Source: DASVTR01 sp036382855 (GTDB taxonomy: Bacteria > Acidobacteriota > Blastocatellia > Pyrinomonadales > Pyrinomonadaceae). From it: 64,000 nucleotides of DNA. The first letter of the stretch is position 1, and each line of letters starts with the position of its first letter. The notes below the pieces were generated by a model. That model had not been told where the DNA came from. It was given only the letters and a program-made list of their open reading frames with translations, and made no database searches. The position numbers and the translations under genes were made by a program. Where the stretch lies: assembly GCA_036382855.1 (NCBI GenBank), contig DASVPO010000006.1:62001-126000 (forward strand), given 5' to 3'. Below, in pieces: positions 9,320-17,900 of this stretch.

Positions 9320-10501
9320 ATGTCTGGTGATGTTTTTATCTTGGGTGGGAAGCGGACGCCGATGGGCGAGTATACGGGCGCGCTGAAGGATATTTCGGCG
9401 ATTGATCTGGGCGCGATTGCCGCACGCGGCGCGCTCGAAGCGACAAACGTTAGCGGCGAAGAGATTGACCATACTATTATCGGCAACGCCTTGCAGACTT
9501 CCGGCGATGCCATCTACGGCGCGCGCCACGTCGCACTGAAAGCCGGTGTGCCGTTTGACCGTCCGGCCTTGACCGTCAATCGTCTTTGCGGCAGCGGCAT
9601 ACAGTCAATCATCAACGGCGCGCACATGATTCAGCTTGGCGAAGCGCAGACGTGTCTGGTCGGCGGCATGGAATCAATGTCGCAAGCGCCGCATGTCATC
9701 TACGGCGCACGCTCCGGCTTCGCGCTCGGACAGGGCAAACTAGAAGACAGCCTGATGGTCGCGCTCCTCGATACTTACTGCAATACGCCTATGGCCGGAA
9801 CGGCCGAGAATCTTGCGCGACGCCACGAGATTTCGCGCGAGGCGCAAGACCAGTATGCGTTGCGCTCTCAGCAGGAGGCCAAGCGTGCGCTCGATGCTGG
9901 CATCTTTGCCGAAGAGATAGTGCCCGTCGAAATCAAGACACGTAAGGGCGTGACCCTCTTTTCGGCCGACGACCACATGCGCCCGGAAACCACTCTTGAA
10001 GGTCTTGCAAAACTGCGTCCCGCTTTCAGCAAGGACGGGTTCGTGACAGCCGGTAATGCTTCCGGCATTGTTGACGGCGCGGCGGCGCTTGTCATCGCTG
10101 GCGAAGATTATGTCAAGGCGAAAGACGCGAAACCATTGGGTCGCATCGTCAGTTGGGCTTATGCGGGAGTCGAGCCGGAAATCATGGGCATCGGCCCTGT
10201 GCCAGCGACGCGCAAGGCGCTCGAAAAGTCCGGGCTGAAGCTCGACCAGATTGACCTCGTCGAAGTCAACGAAGCTTTCGCGGCCCAATATCTTGCGGTC
10301 GAGAAGGAACTCGGCCTCGACCGCTCGCGTACCAACGTCAACGGCGGCGCAATCGCGCTCGGCCATCCGCTCGCCGCTTCCGGCACGCGTCTCGTCCTGA
10401 CCGTTCTGATGGAACTCAAGCGGCGCGGCCTCCGTTATGGTCTTGCCACGGCCTGCATTGGCGGCGGACAGGGCATCGCCATCATTTGCGAAAGACTGTA
10501 A
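9320..10501 (+). CDS. Thiolase (acetyl-CoA acetyltransferase / 3-ketoacyl-CoA thiolase)
   Basis: Condenses or cleaves acyl-CoA and acetyl-CoA; 393 residues, the usual biosynthetic/degradative thiolase length. The nucleophilic Cys90 lies in RLCGSGIQS, the catalytic His349 in GHPLAASG and the second Cys379 in CIGGGQG near the C-terminus. The NEAFA motif is also present. It has its own promoter. The other beta-oxidation-type enzymes in the window (dehydrogenase at 25.2 kb, hydratase at 26.7 kb) are not linked to it. Whether it is AtoB-like or FadA-like cannot be decided by eye. Confidence 0.95.
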   Translation: MSGDVFILGGKRTPMGEYTGALKDISAIDLGAIAARGALEATNVSGEEIDHTIIGNALQTSGDAIYGARHVALKAGVPFDRPALTVNRLCGSGIQSIINGAHMIQLGEAQTCLVGGMESMSQAPHVIYGARSGFALGQGKLEDSLMVALLDTYCNTPMAGTAENLARRHEISREAQDQYALRSQQEAKRALDAGIFAEEIVPVEIKTRKGVTLFSADDHMRPETTLEGLAKLRPAFSKDGFVTAGNASGIVDGAAALVIAGEDYVKAKDAKPLGRIVSWAYAGVEPEIMGIGPVPATRKALEKSGLKLDQIDLVEVNEAFAAQYLAVEKELGLDRSRTNVNGGAIALGHPLAASGTRLVLTVLMELKRRGLRYGLATACIGGGQGIAIICERL

Positions 10502-10504
10502 AAG

Positions 10505-10608
10505 CAGTGACGAGTGGCGAGTGACAAGTGACGAGCAAGAAAAAAAAGGAGCGAAGACAAGAGACAAGCTCTTGTCTTTAACTCGTCACTTGCCACTCAT
10601 CACTGTTC
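10505..10608. repeat. 7-nt periodic inverted repeat, GTGACGA word
   Basis: The left arm (10505-10535) is four heptamers of the GTGACGA type (GTGACGA, GTGGCGA, GTGACAA, GTGACGA). The right arm (10581-10607) is the approximate reverse complement. Between them is a second small hairpin (AAGACAAGAG/CTCTTGTCTT). It starts 4 bases after the thiolase stop. Confidence 0.85.
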
Positions 10609-10733
10609 TTAAACGAATTCTTGGACAAAAATCCAAAATCTTGTGCGCGGGGTCGGAGGCCGGAAAAGCCCTGCTCCGAATTAAATACGGCGAGCATTAT
10701 CGTTAGTTAAGGCTGGCTCGGGATTTGGCCGCA

Positions 10734-10748
10734 CGGCATAATTTTTGC
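10734..10748 (+). promoter_or_regulatory. Possible sigma-54 promoter of receptor 1
   Basis: CGGCATAATTTTTGC: the invariant GG and GC are separated by 10 bases as required, and GGCA and TTGC match the consensus, but the base before GG is C rather than T. Weak alone; supported only by a perfect sigma-54 site nearby at 14598. Confidence 0.3.
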
Positions 10749-11048
10749 GGTAATGGAGGGGTTGCCGGGGCCATTCCGTGACTCGTCAATTTCGCTTGAG
10801 GCTCCCCGCCCGCAAGATAATAATTTAACGCGGCGTTCATGGCGGTGTCAGACTTGCGCAAACGCCGCCCGGCATGATAGAAGCTTGCGTTCAACAAGCA
10901 GGTGTCGCTCAGTTCAGTGTCACTCCTCTGTAAACCAAGCAGCAGTTCACAGGTGCTTTCGCAATTGATGTCAGTCTTCTTGCGCACGAGAGGTTCGCGC
11001 GCACAACGTTTTCAACTCTTACTTTCAACGCTCTAAGGAGTTTCCTGC

Positions 11049-14000
11049 ATGTCCAAACTTCTCCGGCTCCCTCTTGTCGCGCTGTTGCTCATCGCGATGA
11101 GCGCGGTCGCGGCGTTTGCCCAGTCAACGACGACCGGCGCTATCGGCGTCACCGTCACTGACCCGCAAAGCGCTGTCGTGCCCAACGCAACCGTGTCAGT
11201 GCGTAATATTGAAACCAATAAGGAAGATACGGCGACGACCGATGACGAAGGTCGCGCGCGCATCGCCAACCTTCAACCCGGCACTTACACCGTGACCATC
11301 AACGCCACTGGCTTCGGCGCGTTCACACAGGAACAGGTCGTGGTCGAAGTCGGCCGCGTCACTTCGCTCGATTCGCAGCTTGCCATCGGCGCGACGACCG
11401 GCCAGGTGGACATCACTGCCGAAGCCCCGGTCATCAATACCACGCAGCAAGACTTTTCTACCAACATCAACCAGACCTCCATTAACGAGCTGCCCATCAA
11501 CGGCCGCCGCTGGTCCAACTTCGCCCTGCTGACGCCCGGCGCTGTTCCAGACGGCACGTTCGGTCTGATCTCTTTCCGCGGCATTTCGGGCCTCCTGAAC
11601 AACAACACGATTGACGGCGGCGACAACAATCAGGCGTTCTTCGCCGAAGAGCGCGGCCGCACGCGCATCAGCTACTCTGTCAGCCAGGCCGCGATTCGTG
11701 AGTTTCAGGTCAACACGTCGAGCTATTCGGCCGAGTATGGTCGTTCGGCTGGCGGCGTTGTTAACGCCGTGACCAAGAGCGGAACCAACGAGTTTCACGG
11801 TCAGGTCTTCTATTACCAGCGCAATAACAAGTGGGGCGCGCGCAACCCGCGCAGCTTCGCTACCGAAAACATCAACGGCGTCTTTACGCCCGTGGCCTTC
11901 AAGCCCGAAGACGTGCGCCATCAGTTTGGCGGCGTCGTCGGCGGGCCGATTGTTAAAGACAAAGCCTTCTTCTTCTTCAGCTACGACCAGCAGAAGCGCA
12001 ACTTCCCCGGCGTCGCCACCTTCACGCAGTTAGACTTTCTGAATCGCGCGGATACCTGCCTCTTGACAGCCCCGCTCGGTCAGGCCGTCACGCTGGCGCA
12101 GTGTCCGGCCTTCGCAGGAACGGCCAATGCGAGCCGCACGGGCAACAACGCTGCCACGCTCGGCACAGGCAAAGGCTTGACGACCGCGCAGGTCAACAAT
12201 GCGCTCAACTTCCTGAACAGCCTTTCGGGCGAAGTGCCGCGCACAGGCGACCAGAAGCTCTTCCTGCCGAAGGTTGACTGGAACATTAATTCCAGCAACA
12301 CCTTCACGGCCACCTACAATCGTCTGCGCTGGGAATCGCCCGCGGGCGTCCAGACGCAGGCCATCAACACGCGCGCCAAAGACAACTTCGGCGACGACGG
12401 CGTTAACATTGACACGCTGAATCTGCGACTTGCTTCAACGATCACCTCGTCCTTGCTCAACGAGTTTCGCTTCCAGTGGTCGCGCGACAACGAATTTCAG
12501 ATTAGCCAGCCGCCTCTGCCGGGCGAGCCGACCACTTCGGTTGGCGGACGTTCGCCGCAGACCAACATCACCAACGGCTTCACCTTCGGCATCCCCGAAT
12601 TTCTTGAGCGCCCCGCTTTCCCGGATGAGCGCCGCGTTCAGTTTGCCAACACGATGACGGCCACCTACGGCAATCACACCTTCAAGTTTGGCGGCGACAT
12701 CAACTTCGTCAAAGACATCATCAACAACCTGCGCTTCTCCGGCGGCGAGTTTAACTACACGGGCGGCACAAACGCCGTCGGCTTCTACGGCGGACTCAAT
12801 GACTTCATCATTGACTACACCAACTTCCTCGGCGCGCTTCCGGCCAACTCGCGCTGCTACAGCAGCACACGCACTCCGGGCCGTTGCTACGGCGGCAACT
12901 TCAACCAGGGCTTCGGTGTGTTGGGTCTCACGATGCGCACAACGGATGTCAACTTCTTCCTTCAGGACGACTGGCGCGTCAACCAGCGTTTGACCTTAAA
13001 CCTCGGCTTGCGCTACGAGTACCAGAAGAATCCTGACCCGATTAACGTTAACCCGCTGCTGCCGCAGACGGCTAACATGATTGATGACAAGAAGAACTTC
13101 GGCCCGCGCTTCGGCTTCGCCTACGACGCCACCGGCGACGGCAAGACCAGCCTGCGCGGCGGCTACGGCATCTATTACGGCCGTGCCATCAACTCGACCA
13201 TCTACAACGGGCTCATCAACACGGGCGTCGGCATTGACCGCGCGCAGCGGCAGGTGACCGTCACGGCGACCAACGCGATTGCGCCCAGCTTCCCGAACCT
13301 GATTCCGTCCGGCGCGTTGACGACTCCTGCGGTGCAGTATTTCGATGAAGAGTTCCAGCTTCCGCAGATTCAGCAGTTCGATTTCATCCTCGAACGCCAG
13401 ATTGCGAGCAACACCATCGTCTCTGCATCTTACCTGTTCAGCTACGGCCAGTATCTTCCGAACTTCGTTGACACCAACCTGAATCCGAACAACATCGTCT
13501 TCAGGTCGTTCAACGCGGTGGGCGGCCCCTTCGATGGTCAGTCCTGGACGATACCGCTCTTCTTGGGCGCAAGGCCGAACCCGAACTTCGCGCAGATTAC
13601 GGAGATCCGCAGCGACGTTTTCTCCAAGTACCACGCGCTGGTGCTGCAAGCGAATCGTCGTCTGACTGACGGGCTGCAATTCCAGGTCAACTACACGCTC
13701 TCGCGTGCTCAGGACAACGGACAAAGCTCCGTCACCTTTACCTCGAACAACCTGCCGTCCAATGCCTTCGATCAGGCTAGCGAAAACGGCCTGTCGAATT
13801 TCGACCGCCGGCACAAGTTCGTGGCTAGCGTCGTCTACAACACAGACTTCGCCAGCCTCAGGGACAACAAAGTCGGTAATGCGATTTTCAACGGCTGGAC
13901 CATTGCGCCCATCCTCAATGCTTTCTCAGGACAGCGCTATAGCCCGACCGTCTCCGGCACGGTCAACCCGACCAACAACTTCGGCATCGCCGGCGGCACG

Positions 14001-14327
14001 CAGGCGGGCGGCATCAACGGCTCGAACGGTTCAACCCGCTTCTCGCTCGTGCCGCGCAACTACTTCAAGCAGCCGAAAATCTGGTACGTTGACCTGCGCC
14101 TCTCGCGTCGTTTCAGCATTACTGAAAATACGAAGTTTGAAGTCTTAGCCGAAGCCTTCAACCTGTTCAATCGCACACAGGTTACAGGCGTCAACACACT
14201 GCTCTATTCGATTCCGACCAACGGAACGAATCTGACCTTCAACAGCGGCTTTGGCAGCGTCACCGGCGCTGACAGCACGCTCTTCCGCGAGCGTCAAATC
14301 CAACTCGCTGCGCGCTTCGAGTTCTAA
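11049..14327 (+). CDS. Oar-like TonB-dependent receptor 1
   Basis: Outer-membrane beta-barrel protein of 1092 residues. Domain order: signal peptide (residues 1-25, ending AAFAQS), a carboxypeptidase-regulatory-like beta-sandwich (about 28-115, GAIGVTVTDPQSAVVPNATV with DEGRARIANLQPGTYTVTI), a TonB plug (about 130-240, NELPINGRRWSNFALLTPG and GVVNAVTKSGTNEFHG) and a long barrel ending in an aromatic residue (ARFEF). This is the Oar/CarboxypepD_reg architecture expanded in Acidobacteriota, where ligands are mostly unknown and may be glycans, peptides or exported substrates. It has a good Shine-Dalgarno (TAAGGAG) and a strong terminator downstream, so it is monocistronic. No TonB or periplasmic partner is adjacent. 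Confidence 0.93.
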   Translation: MSKLLRLPLVALLLIAMSAVAAFAQSTTTGAIGVTVTDPQSAVVPNATVSVRNIETNKEDTATTDDEGRARIANLQPGTYTVTINATGFGAFTQEQVVVEVGRVTSLDSQLAIGATTGQVDITAEAPVINTTQQDFSTNINQTSINELPINGRRWSNFALLTPGAVPDGTFGLISFRGISGLLNNNTIDGGDNNQAFFAEERGRTRISYSVSQAAIREFQVNTSSYSAEYGRSAGGVVNAVTKSGTNEFHGQVFYYQRNNKWGARNPRSFATENINGVFTPVAFKPEDVRHQFGGVVGGPIVKDKAFFFFSYDQQKRNFPGVATFTQLDFLNRADTCLLTAPLGQAVTLAQCPAFAGTANASRTGNNAATLGTGKGLTTAQVNNALNFLNSLSGEVPRTGDQKLFLPKVDWNINSSNTFTATYNRLRWESPAGVQTQAINTRAKDNFGDDGVNIDTLNLRLASTITSSLLNEFRFQWSRDNEFQISQPPLPGEPTTSVGGRSPQTNITNGFTFGIPEFLERPAFPDERRVQFANTMTATYGNHTFKFGGDINFVKDIINNLRFSGGEFNYTGGTNAVGFYGGLNDFIIDYTNFLGALPANSRCYSSTRTPGRCYGGNFNQGFGVLGLTMRTTDVNFFLQDDWRVNQRLTLNLGLRYEYQKNPDPINVNPLLPQTANMIDDKKNFGPRFGFAYDATGDGKTSLRGGYGIYYGRAINSTIYNGLINTGVGIDRAQRQVTVTATNAIAPSFPNLIPSGALTTPAVQYFDEEFQLPQIQQFDFILERQIASNTIVSASYLFSYGQYLPNFVDTNLNPNNIVFRSFNAVGGPFDGQSWTIPLFLGARPNPNFAQITEIRSDVFSKYHALVLQANRRLTDGLQFQVNYTLSRAQDNGQSSVTFTSNNLPSNAFDQASENGLSNFDRRHKFVASVVYNTDFASLRDNKVGNAIFNGWTIAPILNAFSGQRYSPTVSGTVNPTNNFGIAGGTQAGGINGSNGSTRFSLVPRNYFKQPKIWYVDLRLSRRFSITENTKFEVLAEAFNLFNRTQVTGVNTLLYSIPTNGTNLTFNSGFGSVTGADSTLFRERQIQLAARFEF

Positions 14328-14352
14328 ACTCCAAACGCCGACAGCTTTAAGC

Positions 14353-14392
14353 AATCGGGTGTGCTGCTCATATCAGCACACCCGATTTTTTT
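14353..14392 (+). terminator. Rho-independent terminator of receptor 1
   Basis: Perfect 14-bp stem (AATCGGGTGTGCTG with its complement), 7-base loop, then a run of T. It lies 26 bases after the stop codon. Confidence 0.93.
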
Positions 14393-14734
14393 CGTTCAGG
14401 ATGAAGACGGCTCTCGCGCGCTCTCTGCTCATCCGTTGTCCGAAGATAAAGCATACGGCAGTCGGAATGTACGGAAACGGACGGAACGTTCCGTCGCGCT
14501 CGTCGTCAAGCGAACGTGCCCTCGCCCTCTTTTATCCTTATCTTTCCTCAACACTTCTGCCGGATTGCAGCAATAGTTTGCCGCCCTGCGCTGCGGCTGG
14601 CACATGGCTTGCCGCCTTTCCCTGCTGAAGGCAGATACCATGCGTGGCAAGAACTAAAACCGCGTGCGGGCGGCCTTGCTTGAATGATTCAAGTCGGAGA
14701 AGCACACAAGGACTAAGAGGAGGACAGACAGGCA
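14393..14734. other. Gene-free stretch upstream of the CsbD gene
   Basis: Apart from the terminator before it and the sigma-54 site at 14598-14612, I see no coding signal. The 200 bases upstream of the sigma-54 site are where an enhancer-binding protein would be expected to bind, but I could not pick out a clear palindromic site. Confidence 0.5.
14598..14612 (+). promoter_or_regulatory. Sigma-54 (RpoN) promoter of the CsbD gene
   Basis: TGGCACATGGCTTGC matches the -24/-12 consensus TGGCAC-N5-TTGC at every conserved base, with GG and GC 10 bases apart. Predicted start near 14624, about 110 bases before the CsbD ATG. RpoN and its activator are not in the window. Confidence 0.75.
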
Positions 14735-14947
14735 ATGGGTTTACCAAATAAGGATGAAGTCGAAGGCAAATTCGATCAGGCTAAAGGCGCTGTTAAAGAG
14801 AACGTCGGTCGCGCCGTAGACGATGGAGAGATGGAGAGCGAAGGAGCGGCAGACCGCGCAGGCGGCAAGATTCAGGAAGGCTACGGCGAAGCCAAGCGCA
14901 AGGTCGGCGATGCCGTCAAGGACATCGGTGATAAGATTCGCAGTTAA
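14735..14947 (+). CDS. CsbD family stress protein
   Basis: Small hydrophilic protein, 70 residues. It shows the CsbD repeat pattern: DEVEGKFDQAKGAVKENVG followed by GGKIQEGYGEAKRKVGDAVK, Lys/Glu/Gly-rich and predicted helical, with no membrane segment. CsbD proteins are general-stress-induced in many bacteria, with no defined biochemical role. Strong Shine-Dalgarno (AAGAGGAGG). Upstream lies a sigma-54 promoter, so expression is likely under RpoN and an activator rather than a SigB-type factor. It converges with the SRPBCC gene, sharing a two-way terminator. Confidence 0.93.
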   Translation: MGLPNKDEVEGKFDQAKGAVKENVGRAVDDGEMESEGAADRAGGKIQEGYGEAKRKVGDAVKDIGDKIRS

Positions 14948-14992
14948 GCTTTAACCAATCTTCAAAATCATGTGGACGTAAAAAGGGAAAAC

Positions 14993-15031
14993 CCCTTGCT
15001 CGCTTCTACTCAGAAGCGAGCAAGGGATTTT
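14993..15031. terminator. Bidirectional terminator between CsbD and SRPBCC genes
   Basis: Perfect 15-bp stem (CCCTTGCTCGCTTCT with its complement) around a 4-base loop, preceded by AAAAGGGAAAA and followed by ATTTTCT, so it can end transcripts from both converging genes. Confidence 0.9.
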
Positions 15032-15053
15032 CTCCGTCTGACCCTCTCGCGTT

Positions 15054-16199
15054 CTATTCCCAACGACGCCAGCGACGACTAGGCCCTTCATCCATCAGCT
15101 TATCCACGCCGCGACGAAACGCCTGCTCTGTGTAACCGTAATCAGGATTGCGCTCTTCGCGCTGCTCCATCTCCCTTTCGCGCGGCGTTAGAGCATGACG
15201 CCGCATGCGCGGACGAGGCTCGCCTCTCTCTTCGTCATGCGGACTGGCCTCGCGCCTGCCCGTCTCATCCCATAGCTCATTCAATCGAACCCTCTCGTCT
15301 TCCGCCGGCCGCCGGTGCTCGCCTGCCGTTGAAAACCGCCTGCCATTACGAGCATAACGCTCATCATCAACACTGCGGCCTGCGCGCTGTTCATACTCGC
15401 GCTCATCTCTATAACGATATTCGTCGTCTCTCTCGCGACGCTCGCGCTGCGCAGCATAACGCCGCTGGTCATCTCTCTGGCTGCGCTGCGCCGCACGGAT
15501 AGCTTCTTCAAACTCCATCCGACGCTCACGCTCGCGGTATTGAATCTCATCCTCACGTACGCGGCGTTCATCTGCATCCGTGTAATAATCGCGCCCGCGC
15601 TGCACGCGGCGACTGTGGCTGCGGCGCTCATCAAAGCGCGGCCCTCGCTCGTCGTCATTTACATCACGCGGCCTTCTGTCGCGTGGCCCAGTAATGTCTG
15701 CGCGCGCCTCTGGTCTTCGTCGTTCGTCCCGTTCATCCTCATCATTGCGCTCACGCCTCGCAGCGCTCCGACGCCGCCCTTCAATGACTGCCGCGAAGCG
15801 TTCGAGGTCGTCTTCCAACTGCCGCTCAGGGTTCTTACCGAAGAGCCTTGCGATTATTTCTCCGAAGCGTCCGGCGGGCAGCGCGTAGCCGAGCACAACG
15901 CGCACGAGAGTTGTCCCGCGTCTCGTCTCTTCAAAGACCACTTCGCCTTCCGTGTCCAGGTCGCCGCGCACGGAGCGCCATGCGATGAGATGCTCCGGCT
16001 CGAAACGCGTCGTCTCCGCCTCCCATTCGACTTCCGTGCCGAGCGGCGCTTCGGCAGACCACCTAGTGAAACGACGGCCCGTATAACGCACCTCCCTGAT
16101 ATTCTTCATCCACTTGGGAAAGCTCTCGAAGTCGCTGAAGAAATCGAAGACGCGCTCGATGGGTGCTCTAATCTCGATGCGTTTTTCTATAATGTGCAT
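15054..16199 (-). CDS. SRPBCC (polyketide cyclase-like) protein with long charged tail
   Basis: 381 residues. The ATG at 16199 (MHIIEKRIEI) is preceded by AGGGGATTT and gives a clean N-terminus; an in-frame start 21 bases upstream is less likely. Residues 1-145 form an SRPBCC/START-like hydrophobic-pocket domain (IRAPIERVFDFFSDFESFPKW, then a conserved W-x-A-E-T-T stretch). Residues about 150-381 are almost entirely Arg, Glu, Asp, plus Tyr and Gln, low complexity and presumably disordered, with repeated R-E-R-R-x-x-x-E units. The join is in frame and shares codon style with the head. Its neighbours are stress proteins (CsbD, YflT-like), suggesting an envelope or desiccation stress role, which is inference. 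Confidence 0.85.
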   Translation of the reverse strand: MHIIEKRIEIRAPIERVFDFFSDFESFPKWMKNIREVRYTGRRFTRWSAEAPLGTEVEWEAETTRFEPEHLIAWRSVRGDLDTEGEVVFEETRRGTTLVRVVLGYALPAGRFGEIIARLFGKNPERQLEDDLERFAAVIEGRRRSAARRERNDEDERDERRRPEARADITGPRDRRPRDVNDDERGPRFDERRSHSRRVQRGRDYYTDADERRVREDEIQYRERERRMEFEEAIRAAQRSQRDDQRRYAAQRERRERDDEYRYRDEREYEQRAGRSVDDERYARNGRRFSTAGEHRRPAEDERVRLNELWDETGRREASPHDEERGEPRPRMRRHALTPREREMEQREERNPDYGYTEQAFRRGVDKLMDEGPSRRWRRWE

Positions 16200-16221
16200 A
16201 AATAAATCCCCTCCCCGCATC

Positions 16222-16310
16222 AGGAAAAAAGGTCTGCGGTCAGGAGCCTTGAAATCAAAAACATCCTTCTTTTGACTCTAACGACTCCTGACCGCTCAGA
16301 CTATTCCTGA
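16222..16310. repeat. Intergenic inverted repeat (weakly 7-nt periodic)
   Basis: The core arms GCGGTCAGGAG and CTCCTGACCGC are separated by about 37 bases, with further imperfect matches outside (TTGAAATCAAAA-type). The period-7 pattern seen at other loci is only partly held here. It lies between two minus-strand genes. Confidence 0.65.
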
Positions 16311-16816
16311 CGAACGTGCTCGGCTCCGATGTCCTGCAACAACTGCTCAAGCTTGTTTGCGTCTTCATCGGATTTAGCCTCGACGCCCAGGAGGATGCCG
16401 CCGCCGCGCAGTTCCGAGTCGTAAACTTTGGCACGATGTTCGGGGATGCCAGCGCCTATGAGCGCGCCGATGATGCCGCCGGTCGCGCCGCCCGCGCCTG
16501 CTCCGGCCAGCGCAGCGACAATCGGCCCGGCGACGAAGAGGCCGAGGCCCGGAATGGCAACCGCAGAGACGCCTGCCGCGATGGCTGCGAGCGCTGCGCC
16601 CGTTGCGCCAAGCGCTCCGCCGACTGCTCCGCCGATGCCCGCTCCATCTGCGGCGCGCGTTCCCGTCTCGACGGCGAATTCCTTGCTCTTAGTAGCATCG
16701 GACATCAACACGCTGATGTCGTCGCGCGTGTAGCCGCGTTTGATGATGGCATCAACGGCCGCTTCCGCTGCCACGCGCGTCTTGAAAAGTCCTGTCACCA
16801 ATGTTGCCTTTGCCAT
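16301..16816 (-). CDS. General stress protein, YflT-like with glycine-rich core
   Basis: 171 residues. The N-terminal part (TLVTGLFKTRVAAEAAVDAIIKRGYTRDDISVLMS) is the beta-alpha-beta fold of the general stress protein 17M/YflT family. The centre (about 58-130) is a glycine-zipper-like hydrophobic stretch of Gly/Ala, likely to insert in a membrane. The C-terminus (KVYDSELRGGGILLGVEAKSDED) returns to a small alpha/beta unit that sits at the end in this family. Shine-Dalgarno AAGGAGC precedes the ATG. With CsbD and the SRPBCC gene it makes a stress-associated trio, although strands and promoters differ. Confidence 0.85.
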   Translation of the reverse strand: MAKATLVTGLFKTRVAAEAAVDAIIKRGYTRDDISVLMSDATKSKEFAVETGTRAADGAGIGGAVGGALGATGAALAAIAAGVSAVAIPGLGLFVAGPIVAALAGAGAGGATGGIIGALIGAGIPEHRAKVYDSELRGGGILLGVEAKSDEDANKLEQLLQDIGAEHVRQE

Positions 16817-17137
16817 AACAGTCTTGCTCCTTCACGTTTTCAAGTCTGATGAAAGCAGAGAGAAAGGGGACGCTTTCTGTCCTGCCAGACAGCAATCTAC
16901 AGGCTCACTCCTCACGGTGGCCCAATTCTGCTTCTTAAGGGGGAAATCTGCTTACATGTTCGGACAGCCGGTGCATCGCTGTCAACCCGTTTGCGGAAAG
17001 GATAAACGATGAACAAGGAACGATAAATGAAAGCCTTGCTCTTACTTCATCATTCACGCTTCCGCGTTCATCGTTTCTGAATGTGCGCGGGGTGTTGTAA
17101 TGTACTTCCGGCAGTAAATTCCATCAGGGAGAGCATA
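16817..17137. other. 320-base gap with a 7-nt periodic inverted repeat
   Basis: No gene seen. Divergent spacing between the stress protein (minus) and the HAD gene (plus). It contains the repeat at 16997-17079. Confidence 0.6.
16997..17079. repeat. 7-nt periodic inverted repeat, AACGATA word
   Basis: The left arm (16997-17033) reads as heptamers beginning AA (AAGGATA, AACGATG, AACAAGG, AACGATA, AATGAAA). The right arm (17044-17079) reads as heptamers beginning TT (TTCATCA, TTCACGC, TTCCGCG, TTCATCG). The arms are imperfect reverse complements. Confidence 0.85.
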
Positions 17138-17806
17138 ATGATCAAGGCGGTAATTTTTGATATTGACGGAACGCTCGTTGATTCCGTTGACCTTCATGCG
17201 CAGGCTTGGAAAGAGACTTTCAAACACTACGGCAAAGATATTCCATACGAGCAGGTGCGACACCAGATTGGCAAGGGTGGCGACCAGTTGATGCCGGTCT
17301 TCTTTTCTCAGGACGAGCTGGACGAGTTTGGCGAAGAGATGGAAGAGTATCGCGGCAAGATTTACAAGCGCGATTATCTGCGGCGCGTGCGTGCCTTCCC
17401 GCAGGTACGCGAACTCTTCCTCAAAATCAAGACGGATGGCAAGCGCCTCGCTCTGGCTTCTTCAGCCAAAGAGGATGAGCTTGCGGCCTACAAAAAGTTG
17501 GCCCAGATTGAAGACCTCGTCGAAGAAGAAACTTCTGCCGACGATGCGGAGAAATCCAAGCCGCACCCGGACATTTTCGAGGCGGCGCTTGAACAACTCG
17601 GCGGACTAGCGCCCGAAGAAGTGATAGTCGTCGGGGATACGCCTTACGATGCGGAAGCCGCACGTAAAATCCGGCTGCGAACCATCGGCGTGCTCTGCGG
17701 CGGTTTCCCTGAAACCGAACTCGACGCCGCCGGATGCATCGCAATCTACGAAGACCCGGCGGACTTGCTCGCACGCTATAATGAATCAATCATCGCTCGA
17801 CAATGA
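17138..17806 (+). CDS. HAD-superfamily phosphatase (beta-phosphoglucomutase-like)
   Basis: 222 residues, cytosolic. The start at 17138 (MIKAVIFDIDGTLVDS, Shine-Dalgarno AGGGAGAG) is preferred over an upstream ATG at 17081. Motif I is DIDGTLVDS, motif II the Ser in LALASSAKEDE, motif III the Lys in KSKPHPDIFEAAL and motif IV VVGDTPYDAEAARK. A helical cap domain lies between residues about 17 and 85. This is the subfamily that includes phosphoglycolate phosphatase, beta-phosphoglucomutase and many small phosphatases; the substrate cannot be told from sequence. A glycosyltransferase follows after an inverted repeat. Confidence 0.92.
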   Translation: MIKAVIFDIDGTLVDSVDLHAQAWKETFKHYGKDIPYEQVRHQIGKGGDQLMPVFFSQDELDEFGEEMEEYRGKIYKRDYLRRVRAFPQVRELFLKIKTDGKRLALASSAKEDELAAYKKLAQIEDLVEEETSADDAEKSKPHPDIFEAALEQLGGLAPEEVIVVGDTPYDAEAARKIRLRTIGVLCGGFPETELDAAGCIAIYEDPADLLARYNESIIARQ

Positions 17807-17807
17807 A

Positions 17808-17889
17808 CAGTCCAAAGTCCAAGGCCCAGAGTCCAAAGTCTAAATCTTCTCTTCTTGACTTTGGACTCTGGACCTTGGACTTTGGACTA
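17808..17889. repeat. 7-nt periodic inverted repeat, AGTCCAA word (copy 1)
   Basis: Left arm 17808-17840, right arm 17857-17889; about 32 bp complementary with one mismatch and a loop of roughly 16 bases. The word AGTCCAA recurs every 7 bases. The same word is used at 23843-23921. The hairpin fills the space between the HAD stop and the GT4 start. Confidence 0.93.
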
Positions 17890-17900
17890 TCTTTACTTAG

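Larger units (their letters stand above)
10502..11048. other. 547-base gap: palindromic repeat and long leader of receptor gene
   Basis: No convincing gene. The first 110 bases hold the 7-nt periodic inverted repeat described separately. The remainder is the upstream region of the Oar-like receptor gene, with a sigma-54-like motif at 10734-10748. That motif would give a leader of about 290 bases, in which I see no riboswitch class I can name. Confidence 0.6.

Noticed and set aside
9740..10567. 275-codon frame opposite the thiolase gene
   Set aside because: Antisense to a thiolase with intact catalytic residues; no independent support.
12996..13814. 272-codon frame opposite receptor 1
   Set aside because: Shadow of the barrel region; Arg/Val-rich with no start signals.
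15540..16205. 221-codon open frame opposite the SRPBCC gene
   Set aside because: Mirror of the Arg/Glu-rich tail and head; no ribosome-binding site and no recognisable domain.
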